Positions 26,940-35,284 of a stretch of DNA of 64,000 nucleotides are shown piece after piece. Numbering within the stretch: the first letter of the stretch is position 1; each line of letters opens with the position of its first letter. Below the pieces are notes generated by a model, which saw nothing but the letters and a program-made list of their open reading frames with translations, made no database searches and was not told where the DNA came from. The position numbers and the translations under genes were made by a program. Location of the stretch: the NCBI GenBank assembly GCA_020638955.1, contig JACKHO010000002.1, positions 1 to 64,000 on the forward strand, written 5' to 3'. This stretch comes from Planctomycetaceae bacterium (GTDB taxonomy: Bacteria > Planctomycetota > Planctomycetia > Planctomycetales > Planctomycetaceae).

Positions 26940-26967
26940 AAAGCTAGCCCGAATTGTCCGTGTAGCA

Positions 26968-27477
26968 TCAAAAGAACAACTGGCCGATTGCCCAGTTGAT
27001 AATGACACTACCCACGATTCCAACGGCCAGCCAGGAGGGCCATGTGCGTCGATTTAGTCGACCTTGCCGCAATTCCCGCAACAAGAACAACCGGTACGGG
27101 AACTGGAACAACAACCCGGCGAACATGACAACACCGGTGCGATTCACGGCCCAGGCCTGAGCGATGTCACCTCGGGCGAGATACACAAAACTTCGGGTGA
27201 GCCCACATCCCGGACATCCCATGCCTGTCGTAATTTTCGTCATGCATGTTTCCGGGAGTGGAGAATCTGGCCACCAGCGAAACGCTACCCGGCCACCCGG
27301 CAGCACTTGCAGGCTCATCGCAGTAAGCAAGACCAGCGTAGCTGTTGTCAGTGCAATCCAATTCCACTGCAACTGGCTATGAGCGAGGATTTCTTCACGA
27401 GTCGCAGGACGCACTTCATCATCTGCGAGGAAGTCATCCTCCTTCAGTTTGACAGGCGTGGTTACGTTTGACGTCAC
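26968..27477 (-). CDS. DUF2752 membrane protein
   Basis: The protein has three hydrophobic helices and the DUF2752 signature MGCPGCGLTRSFVYLARGD between the first and second. The CPGCG loop could bind metal. The family has no established biochemical role. The N-terminal 40 residues are acidic and soluble. The gene starts 18 bases after the E2-like gene on the same strand, so the two are likely co-transcribed. That neighbourhood is unusual and may mean the membrane protein is a target or partner of the E2-like protein, but this is speculation. Confidence 0.85.
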   Translation of the reverse strand: MTSNVTTPVKLKEDDFLADDEVRPATREEILAHSQLQWNWIALTTATLVLLTAMSLQVLPGGRVAFRWWPDSPLPETCMTKITTGMGCPGCGLTRSFVYLARGDIAQAWAVNRTGVVMFAGLLFQFPYRLFLLRELRQGRLNRRTWPSWLAVGIVGSVIINWAIGQLFF

Positions 27478-27495
27478 GAACGTTACCGCTGCGAA

Positions 27496-28287
27496 CTATG
27501 TGAATTGGAAACGCGTATCGCATCCGCTGCAACGCACCCAGCGTCCCTGATATTCGGCTGGTATCTTGTACTGCTTGCCGCAACCAGGGCAGGCACACGG
27601 CATGCGTTCCTGACTCTCAGGTGCTGGGACAGCCTCTTGCCCAGGTCGACGCGGCAGTCGTCTCGGCGTGGGGGCCGGATCGGAATTCGCTGAGGGCTGA
27701 GCAACTGGCGGTGGTGGTAACTGGGTTGGCTGCGTTTGTGTGGCGACGGGCGCGGGATCCGGTCGACTGGGTGCAGGATGATCAACGATTTCCTCGAACT
27801 CCTGCTCGAACTCGTCGTCGGCGTCTTCTTCTGGAAGCAGGCAGACTTCATCAGTCGGCAGGCGATGCAAATTGTCTTCCACCCATTTGGCGGCTTCGCC
27901 ATTCAGTGGGCTCTTCAGGTTGTAACTCTGATACGCCAGCATTTCCCCAATACGAATGACAATCGACTCCAATGATTCGCCAGCGCTCCAGTGATCGCCC
28001 ACACAAATAGCGTGGGGGGCGATGTTCGGGTGGAACACGGGGGTCAGCATGCGGCACTGCGGCGGCGTGCGCGGGTAGTTGCGGGGCAGCACGATTTCGA
28101 CCATGTGGTCTTTCGCGGGCTCAATGTCGTCCCCTTTTTGCCGCAAGCTCTTCACCTGAAACTGAAACTGATATTTCTCGGGCGGATCGCCATCCACCTG
28201 CACGATGTTCACGCGAGGATGCAATCGCACGTAGTTCCACAGTTTTTCGTAATCGGCGGCCAGCCGGCGAAGTCGCACTCTACTCAT
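27496..28287 (-). CDS. Ubiquitin-conjugating-enzyme (E2/UBC)-like protein with C-terminal zinc ribbon
   Basis: Residues 1-140 match the UBC fold in order. An N-terminal helix (RLRRLAADYEKLWNYV) comes first, then the beta-meander with YPRTPPQCRMLTPVFHPNI. The HPN motif is at 86-88 and the putative catalytic cysteine at 95 (AICVGDHWSAGESL). Trp100-Ser101 sits where eukaryotic E2s have WSP, and SPLNGEAAKWV corresponds to the PLN-x-EAA helix of E2s. An acidic, then Pro-rich linker (about 150-225) leads to a zinc ribbon with Cys233/236 and Cys253/256 of MJ0042 type. All core E2 residues for thioester and isopeptide chemistry are present, so activity is plausible. No E1, ubiquitin-like or JAB gene lies in the window. 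It is divergent from an FKBP gene and followed by a DUF2752 gene. Confidence 0.87.
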   Translation of the reverse strand: MSRVRLRRLAADYEKLWNYVRLHPRVNIVQVDGDPPEKYQFQFQVKSLRQKGDDIEPAKDHMVEIVLPRNYPRTPPQCRMLTPVFHPNIAPHAICVGDHWSAGESLESIVIRIGEMLAYQSYNLKSPLNGEAAKWVEDNLHRLPTDEVCLLPEEDADDEFEQEFEEIVDHPAPSRPDPAPVATQTQPTQLPPPPVAQPSANSDPAPTPRRLPRRPGQEAVPAPESQERMPCACPGCGKQYKIPAEYQGRWVRCSGCDTRFQFT

Positions 28288-28502
28288 GGATAAGCTCGAA
28301 GCTCAAACGAAACACACCAACATCGAGTCCCGCAGTTTAGTCGGCCTTTTGATGGAAGTGCCAGTGTGTGCTCATTCATTTCATTGGGCAATGTCGGCAG
28401 GGAGCAGGATCGCCAGCAAGTGTCATTGTCGACTCTACTCTGTTAACCTCTGTGGTTCGTAATAATCGAAACTCAACGGCATACAAATCTGGACAAGCAA
28501 AA

Positions 28503-28868
28503 ATGAGCGACAACGCTGCACAAGAAGGCTCGGAATGGGCCATGACCGACTCAGGACTCAAGTACCGAATTCTCCGCAAGGGAAGTGGTGCTGCGCCACT
28601 CGCGGCCAGTACGGTGGAGTGTCATTACAAAGGCTGGCTCGACAACGGCAAGGAATTCGACAGCAGCTACAACCGTGGACAGACCGCCACGTTTCCGCTG
28701 AACCGTGTGATCCGCGGTTGGACGGAAGGCCTGCAGCTCGTGAGCGAAGGAGGCAAAATTGAATTGGAGATTCCTTCAGTTCTGGGATACGGAGCGAATG
28801 GTGCACCGCCGGTCATTCCACCAAATGCCACGCTGCACTTCGAAGTGGAATTGATCAAGGTGGTCTAG
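28503..28868 (+). CDS. FKBP-type peptidyl-prolyl cis-trans isomerase
   Basis: The 121-residue single-domain FKBP has the standard core: VECHYKGWLDNGKEFDSSYN, then FPLNRVIRGWTEGLQLVSEGGKIELEIPS, and the C-terminal PPVIPPNATLHFEVELIKV. These form the active-site pocket that isomerises proline bonds and assists folding. The ATG at 28503 (MSDNAAQEGSEW) is chosen because upstream codons in this frame are not protein-like; it has no signal peptide, so it is cytoplasmic. It opens a four-gene plus-strand run (FKBP, DUF2780, PLD-like, Ogt). Confidence 0.95.
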   Translation: MSDNAAQEGSEWAMTDSGLKYRILRKGSGAAPLAASTVECHYKGWLDNGKEFDSSYNRGQTATFPLNRVIRGWTEGLQLVSEGGKIELEIPSVLGYGANGAPPVIPPNATLHFEVELIKVV

Positions 28869-28927
28869 AAGACCGCCGTCTCAATTGAGTTCAAACTCGT
28901 CATACGTGGGCCAGAGGAAATGTGCTG

Positions 28928-29323
28928 ATGGATCTCATCAAATTGCTGACCGAGCAGTTAAGGGTCAATGAAAATCAGGCGCGCGGTGGTGCGGGATTGA
29001 TTTTCGACATGGTTCAAAAGCAGGTCGGCAGCGAAGATTTCGCAAAGATTGCCGCCGCTATTCCGCAGGTGAGCACGTGGATTAATCATGCACCAACCGA
29101 GTCTTCCGGTGGAGGAGGACTCTTCGGAATGGCAGGGAGTCTGGCTGCGCAACTGGGGCTGGATGGGCTCGGGGAACTGGCTGGCCTTGCCGAGGGATTC
29201 AAAAAGCTGAACCTCGACCCCGATTTGGCAGCGCAGTTTGTCCCTGTCATTTTGAAATACGCCGAGGGACTTGGCAGTGGCGATGTGAAATCAATTCTGG
29301 CCAAAGTGCTTCCCAACGGTTAG
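28928..29323 (+). CDS. DUF2780 family protein
   Basis: The 131-residue protein fits DUF2780 (VcgC/VcgE-like): LTEQLRVNENQARGGAGLIF, then EDFAKIAAAIPQV, a glycine-rich middle (SGGGGLFGMAGSLAAQLG), and KLNLDPDLAAQFVPVILKYA. The ATG at 28928 with GAGGAAA upstream is preferred over the GTG six bases earlier. Unlike several relatives it has no obvious signal peptide. Its role is unknown. The 59-base gap after FKBP and nine-base gap to the PLD gene suggest co-transcription. Confidence 0.85.
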   Translation: MDLIKLLTEQLRVNENQARGGAGLIFDMVQKQVGSEDFAKIAAAIPQVSTWINHAPTESSGGGGLFGMAGSLAAQLGLDGLGELAGLAEGFKKLNLDPDLAAQFVPVILKYAEGLGSGDVKSILAKVLPNG

Positions 29324-29332
29324 AGCAGCCCT

Positions 29333-30058
29333 ATGGACAGCCTGGAGCAATTGGAGTCGGCCCTTCAAGCGAGTCTGGACGACCTCAGAATTTCGCGTGG
29401 TGAAAGACAGGCACTACGTGAAATCCTCAGCGAGGCTGAGCTTTCGCCAACGCAGCGGACGCTGTTGCGGAAGAAGGCGTTCAATATGGCGTCCAATCAG
29501 CTGCAGGGAAGTCCGAATCACGGTGCTGTGCTCGAATGGTTGGAGACTATTTGCGGTTTGCTGGAACCAGCTCACCTTGCACAAACTTCCTCTGGCGAAA
29601 CGGAAGTGCTGTTTGCACCCGGTAATGCCCCGCGGCAACGCTTACGCACCTTGCTGCAGTATGCGTCAGACAAAGTCGACATTTGTGTGTTCACGATTAC
29701 GGACAACACGGTGTCTGACGAAATACTAGCAGCGGCGGATCGTGGAGTTGCCATTCGCATTATCACGGACGATCGCAAGGCTGAAGATGTCGGTTCAGAT
29801 ATTGAGCGATTCCGTGAGGCGGGGATTGAAGTGCGGATCGATTGTTCCTCGCACCACATGCATCACAAATTTGCGATTTTTGATGACCACACCGTGGTCG
29901 ATGGCAGCTACAACTGGACGCGGGCGGCTGCCGACTACAATCAGGAAAGTCTCATTGTTTCGACGGAACTTGCGCTGGTTCGCAAGTTCCAAAAACGTTT
30001 TAGTGAACTATGGAATGCGTTCACCGAGACGTGTCCCAATCCCCACTCCAACAGGTAG
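29333..30058 (+). CDS. Phospholipase D-like domain protein with a single HKD motif
   Basis: The 241-residue protein has an N-terminal helical region of about 95 residues, then one PLD domain. RTLLQYASDKVDICVFTITD opens the domain, and HHMHHKFAIFDDHTVVDGSYNWT carries the catalytic H-x-K-x4-D, with GSYNWT as in Nuc-like and mitochondrial PLD6-like enzymes. Single-HKD members act as dimers and cut phosphodiesters in DNA, RNA or cardiolipin. The substrate cannot be told from sequence. It has no leader, so is cytoplasmic. It lies between DUF2780 and the DNA-repair gene ogt, with nine bases on each side, so a nucleic-acid role is slightly favoured. Confidence 0.88.
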   Translation: MDSLEQLESALQASLDDLRISRGERQALREILSEAELSPTQRTLLRKKAFNMASNQLQGSPNHGAVLEWLETICGLLEPAHLAQTSSGETEVLFAPGNAPRQRLRTLLQYASDKVDICVFTITDNTVSDEILAAADRGVAIRIITDDRKAEDVGSDIERFREAGIEVRIDCSSHHMHHKFAIFDDHTVVDGSYNWTRAAADYNQESLIVSTELALVRKFQKRFSELWNAFTETCPNPHSNR

Positions 30059-30067
30059 GAAACCCGT

Positions 30068-30583
30068 ATGTCCGTCCTGACTTCGCACGAGCCGTTTCTT
30101 ACCGAACTGGGTTGGATTGTCCTGCAGGGGACTAAGCGTGGAGTGACCGACCTGACGTTTGGTCATGAGACATTGGAAGACGCCATTGAGGCGACGCGGC
30201 ATTGGGAGGCCGGCGAAGTTGACTTTGCGTGGTATCCCAAAGCTTGCAGGCTTCTGACCAAATTCGCCGCTGGAAAACGAGTCGAACTCGCAGGTATTCC
30301 CATCGACACTCAGCAAATGACCCCGTTTCAGTCGCGGGTTATCGAGCAGCTACGGCAAATTCCGTTCGGATCAACTCGAACATACGCCGAACTGGCTCAG
30401 TTGTCCGGAAGTCCTGGCGCTGCCAGAGCTGTCGGCACAGTCATGGCGAACAACCGCATTCCGCTGCTGTTGCCATGTCATCGAGTCGTCGGCAGTAACG
30501 GACACCTCGGTGGTTACTCTGCACCACAAGGGCTGGATATGAAGCGACGACTGCTGGCACTGGAAAAATCACAGGACGGTTAA
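30068..30583 (+). CDS. ogt: Methylated-DNA--protein-cysteine S-methyltransferase
   Basis: The active-site motif LPCHRVVGSNGHLGGYSAP is present near residue 135, preceded by the helix-turn-helix IPFGSTRTYAELAQLSGSPG and the AARAVGTVMANNRIP arginine-finger region. The enzyme transfers O6-alkyl groups from guanine to its own cysteine. The length of 171 is typical for Ogt, without an Ada domain. It is the last gene of the FKBP-DUF2780-PLD-Ogt run; a strong hairpin follows at 30629-30656. Confidence 0.95.
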   Translation: MSVLTSHEPFLTELGWIVLQGTKRGVTDLTFGHETLEDAIEATRHWEAGEVDFAWYPKACRLLTKFAAGKRVELAGIPIDTQQMTPFQSRVIEQLRQIPFGSTRTYAELAQLSGSPGAARAVGTVMANNRIPLLLPCHRVVGSNGHLGGYSAPQGLDMKRRLLALEKSQDG

Positions 30584-30628
30584 CCCACGTCATTCGTTGT
30601 CGTCGAGTGCGCATGGAACAAACAGAAA

Positions 30629-30656
30629 GAGGCGGCACTCTTGTGAGTACCGCCTC
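30629..30656. terminator. Bidirectional terminator-like hairpin
   Basis: GAGGCGG-C-ACTC and GAGT-A-CCGCCTC form an 11-pair stem around a TTGT loop. It lies between the convergent ogt and DUF1559 genes; on the minus strand it is followed by CTTTCTGTTTG. It can serve both genes. Confidence 0.65.
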
Positions 30657-30682
30657 CCGTAGATTGAATCCTTCAGTCCGGG

Positions 30683-31666
30683 CTAGAACTCGCCAACCAC
30701 TTCGCCCCCTTGACGCGTCCCCAGGGCACGCCACAGGTTGAGGTCGATGTTCTCGGAGAAGGATCGAGCTGAACCATCCATCAGGAGTCCATGAACCATT
30801 CCGACGTGATAGCTGCGTGACGTAATGACCGAATAGGTCGCATCGGTGGCACTGTTTCCTTCGCGAACGTTAATCCAGTCCACGTCGCGTTCTACCCCAC
30901 CGTCATCGTGCGGGCAATGTGTGTTCGGAGTAAACGTTGTGGTGAATGAGGCTTGGTTGGCACGAGCATCCACCCACTCCATGTGACCCGAACTCTTCAG
31001 CGTACCTCCCAGTGAGGAAACAGCACCTGGTGATGCGGGTAGCGGAGGATTCGTCAGTGGGCCGGAGTCGCGCAGGTAATATTGGGCTGATTTCACTTCG
31101 GCGAACCCGAGTGTGTTACTGCTTCCGTCAATCAGGTCTCGCATGCCGGTACGTGCATTCGGACCAAACACCCCTGATCCCCGTTGACCGTTGGCGGGAT
31201 TCCAGATGAACCACTCCCCGTAATTCGCTCCATAGGTGCAGGGCCAATAGTTGTCTTCGTGCATGACGTCATTGATTTCACTCGGGCAGATGAACAGGCC
31301 AACGCGTGTTCGCGTCACCTCGGGCTGAGTTCCGTAACCCTGGCTGAAGTCGATCAGATTCTGCAGGTTTGCCTGATCCACATACGGCAGCAAGCGGGCC
31401 TGCACGGACCAGCCAGCGGGGTTGGTTACACCAGCCCGATAGGTTCCACCAGGAGGAAAGACGTTGAAAGCGTCGTGATAGTTGTGCAACGCCAAGCCGA
31501 TTTGCTTCAGGTTATTCTTGCACTGGGCGCGGCGAGCCGCCTCACGCGCCTGCTGGACGGCGGGGAGTAACAAAGCAATCAAAACGGCGATAATTGCAAT
31601 GACCACAAGGAGTTCGATCAAAGTGAATCCACGTCGACGACGCGAATTGAGGTGGCGAGTGTTCAT
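30683..31666 (-). CDS. DUF1559 protein with prepilin-type N-terminus
   Basis: The N-terminus RRGFTLIELLVVIAIIAVLI is a type IV prepilin/pseudopilin cleavage and helix motif. NNLKQIGLALHNYHDAFNVFPPGG and the C-terminal HVGMVHGLLMDGSARSFSENID (the H-x9-DG block) define DUF1559, a family greatly expanded in planctomycetes. These proteins are thought to be exported by a type II/IV-pilus-like system and to sit at the cell surface; individual functions are unknown. Length (327) is typical. The start at 31666 precedes the basic stretch needed by prepilin peptidase. A perfect dyad lies in its leader at 31715-31729. Confidence 0.95.
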   Translation of the reverse strand: MNTRHLNSRRRRGFTLIELLVVIAIIAVLIALLLPAVQQAREAARRAQCKNNLKQIGLALHNYHDAFNVFPPGGTYRAGVTNPAGWSVQARLLPYVDQANLQNLIDFSQGYGTQPEVTRTRVGLFICPSEINDVMHEDNYWPCTYGANYGEWFIWNPANGQRGSGVFGPNARTGMRDLIDGSSNTLGFAEVKSAQYYLRDSGPLTNPPLPASPGAVSSLGGTLKSSGHMEWVDARANQASFTTTFTPNTHCPHDDGGVERDVDWINVREGNSATDATYSVITSRSYHVGMVHGLLMDGSARSFSENIDLNLWRALGTRQGGEVVGEF

Positions 31667-31714
31667 GACACGTTCCGGATGGGACCGGCAGTTACAGGGG
31701 GGAGGTTCTCTTGT

Positions 31715-31729
31715 TGAGACTGAGTCTCA
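31715..31729. promoter_or_regulatory. Perfect dyad upstream of the DUF1559 gene
   Basis: TGAGACT-G-AGTCTCA has perfect 7-base arms about 49 bases upstream of the DUF1559 start. It could be an operator or a small leader hairpin. Confidence 0.3.
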
Positions 31730-31891
31730 GTTGCGAACAGAACATTAGCGGTATCGCCAGCTGCATTCAAGCGGGCCATTAATAAAAAACAACAATTCTT
31801 GCGAAAAGGTAAATCGGAATAGGACGCTTTGATGTTTGCACCGCTAGCCAACTAAGATTTGGGCAACGATAGTCCGCTTGAGGTTCAGCAC

Positions 31892-33334
31892 ATGATGAGC
31901 AAACTGCTTCAGACACAACTGGCGACCCGGCGCCACTTTCTCCAGAATGCTGGCGTGGGACTCGGTGCCATTGCCGCGACATCACTGCTGGCCAGCGAAA
32001 ACCAGGCGGCCACCGAGACGCCGCTCGATGCCCATCCGGGGCATTTCAACGGCAAAGCCAAGCGTGTCATTTACATTCACCTGACGGGATCACCCCCGCA
32101 TCTGGATTTGTACGACTACAAGCCGGAGTTGGTGCGTCTGTCTGGTGAAGATTGCCCGCAGTCTTTTCTCGAAGGAAAACGATTCGCCTTCACCTCGGGC
32201 ACTCCCAAACTGCTGGGGACACCCAGAACGTTCAAGCAATTCGGCGAAGGGGGCGTCTGGCTCTCTGATGCGCTCCCCAATCTACAAACCGTCGCCGACG
32301 ACCTCTGCATGTTTAAGTCGGTCACGACCGACCAGTTCAATCACGCGCCTGCGGAACTGTTGCTCTACACCGGTTCTCCCCGTTCGGGCCGTCCTTCAAT
32401 TGGGGCTTGGGTCACCTACGGATTAGGAACTGAGAACGGAAATCTGCCTGGGTTTGTGGTACTCATTTCCAGTGGAGTCCAACCGAACGGTGGCAAGAAT
32501 TCATTCGGGAGCGGATTCCTTCCATCCGTTTTTCAGGGCGTCCAGTGCCGCTCGAAGGGTGACCCGGTGTTGTACGCATCTGACCCCGAAGGGATGAACC
32601 GCGAACTCAGGCGGATGACTCTCGACACACTCAAGTCGCTCAACGAACTGCAGGGAGACAAACTCGGCCATCCGGAAACAGCAACGCGCATTGCACAGTA
32701 CGAACTTGCCTTCCGCATGCAGGCCTCTGTTCCAGAAGTCATGGATATCACAGGCGAGCCGCAACACATCCTCGAGGCCTATGGCGCCCAACCGGGCGGA
32801 GCGAGTCTGGCCAACAATTGCCTGCTGGCACGACGACTGGTTGAGTCAGGCGTGAGATACGTTCAACTGTTCGACTGGGGCTGGGACTTCCACGGTACCG
32901 GTCCGAATGAAGACATCCGGGACGGACTCACCCGCAAAGCCGCGACCATGGACAAGCCAGTGGCTGCACTTATCAAGGATTTGAAGCAGCGCGGACTCCT
33001 CGACGAAACACTCATCGTTTGCGGCGGAGAATTCGGCCGTACGCCGTTTCGTGAAGGTCGCACAGCCAAGGGGCAAATTCTCGGTCGCGATCATTATCCC
33101 GACGTGTACACCATGTGGATGGCTGGTGGTGGCGTGAAAGGTGGCTATAGCTACGGCGCAAGTGACGAACTCGGATTCAGCGTTGCCGAAAACAAAGTTC
33201 ATGTGCACGACATTCAGGCGACCATGCTGCACCTGCTTGGCTTCAACCACGAGCGCCTGACGTATCGATTCCAGGGACGTGACTATCGTCTCACGGACGT
33301 ACATGGCGATGTCGTGCACGATGTGCTTGCGTAG
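31892..33334 (+). CDS. DUF1501 (sulfatase-like) exported protein, Tat-type leader
   Basis: The protein begins MMSKLLQTQLATRRHFLQNA, a twin-arginine leader (RRHFL) followed by GVGLGAIAATSLLA. The body shows the planctomycete DUF1501 pattern: VIYIHLTGSPPHLDLYDYKP, QFNHAPAELLLYTGSPRSGR, SGVRYVQLFDWGWDFHG and VCGGEFGRTPFREG, with metal-binding Asp/His positions like those of alkaline-phosphatase/sulfatase folds. The catalytic role is not established. It is usually adjacent to a DUF1549/DUF1553 cytochrome gene; here none is present. The start at 31892 is chosen over an upstream TTG because the leader begins there. Confidence 0.93.
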   Translation: MMSKLLQTQLATRRHFLQNAGVGLGAIAATSLLASENQAATETPLDAHPGHFNGKAKRVIYIHLTGSPPHLDLYDYKPELVRLSGEDCPQSFLEGKRFAFTSGTPKLLGTPRTFKQFGEGGVWLSDALPNLQTVADDLCMFKSVTTDQFNHAPAELLLYTGSPRSGRPSIGAWVTYGLGTENGNLPGFVVLISSGVQPNGGKNSFGSGFLPSVFQGVQCRSKGDPVLYASDPEGMNRELRRMTLDTLKSLNELQGDKLGHPETATRIAQYELAFRMQASVPEVMDITGEPQHILEAYGAQPGGASLANNCLLARRLVESGVRYVQLFDWGWDFHGTGPNEDIRDGLTRKAATMDKPVAALIKDLKQRGLLDETLIVCGGEFGRTPFREGRTAKGQILGRDHYPDVYTMWMAGGGVKGGYSYGASDELGFSVAENKVHVHDIQATMLHLLGFNHERLTYRFQGRDYRLTDVHGDVVHDVLA

Positions 33335-33405
33335 ACCAGTTCCATCCCCCGCCTGATTGAGCAAGTAAATTGATCACGTGATCTTGATTCGCTACTCCCG
33401 TGAAT

Positions 33406-33430
33406 CACAGACAGGAATGTCTGTGCCACC
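33406..33430. repeat. Small hairpin repeat, copy 2 (inverted)
   Basis: CACAGACA-GGAA-TGTCTGTG is followed by CCACC. On the other strand it reads GGTGGCACAGACATTCC..., the same as copy 1 at 9052-9076 except for an A/T to C/G pair exchange that keeps the stem intact. Confidence 0.7.
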
Positions 33431-33463
33431 GATCGCCTCCTAAGCTGGTGATCAAAACAAAAA

Positions 33464-33496
33464 CCACCCTGTCCGGAACATGACCAGACAGGGCGG
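33464..33496 (-). terminator. Rho-independent-type terminator for ahcY
   Basis: On the minus strand CCGCCCTGTC pairs with GACAGGGTGG (one mismatch) and is directly followed by TTTTTGTTTTG. It lies about 170 bases past the ahcY stop, with repeat copy B lying between stop and terminator. Confidence 0.7.
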
Positions 33497-33514
33497 CATT
33501 TGAAACTTCAGTTT

Positions 33515-33654
33515 GTAGGGTGTGTGCAGCAAGTCGCCGCATTATGGTGGGTTACGTCCGCGAGTTAGGTGCCACGAAAATGGCACAGTGAACTCCACTT
33601 TTAACGACTTGCGCAACGCACCATTCTGGTTGATGCGGACTTCACCCACCCTAC
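33515..33654 (+). repeat. 140-bp dispersed repeat, copy B (full length)
   Basis: It starts GTAGGGTG and ends CACCCTAC (8-base perfect terminal inverted repeat). Inside, TGGTGGGTTACG pairs with CGCAACGCACCA, and GTGGGTTACGTCCGC with GCGGACTTCACCCAC. It lies 12 bases past the ahcY stop. Confidence 0.85.
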
Positions 33655-33666
33655 GAATAATTCGGA

Positions 33667-35001
<1,335 letters not shown>

Positions 35002-35284
35002 TACTTAACTCCTTGAGCATTTCACATTTGCGGCACGACCCCAGCAAGCGCACCCTTAGCGCTCGGACTTCGTCCCTGTTTCGATTCAAAACTTATCAAC
35101 AACCCGCATTTGATTGTAGACCGTTCACCGAAAATGTCCGGGATTCCAGAAGATAGGGAAACAACCCGATGTTTCCGCGTTGTCGTGGAGTTGTGTTCCG
35201 ACGTTTTACATTTGCTCGTCCGCCCGCCAGAATCTGACCCATCAATATTCGGAAATCTGTTTCTCCTGGTGAGTGGTAAAAGAT

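Larger units (their letters stand above)
33335..33666. other. Repeat-rich convergent intergenic region
   Basis: This 332-base gap between DUF1501 and ahcY has no gene. In order it holds a 12-base perfect palindrome GATCACGTGATC (33372-33383), copy 2 of the small hairpin repeat (33406-33430), a terminator-like stem for ahcY (33464-33496), and copy B of the 140-bp repeat (33515-33654). Confidence 0.7.

Noticed and set aside
28928..29323. Small protein considered as a ubiquitin-like partner for the E2-like gene
   Set aside because: Its sequence fits DUF2780, is helical, and lacks a C-terminal Gly-Gly.
35002..35284. Possible SAH riboswitch upstream of ahcY
   Set aside because: The leader has a small AGCGC/GCGCT stem but not the conserved SAH-riboswitch core; a covariance-model scan would be needed to revive the idea.
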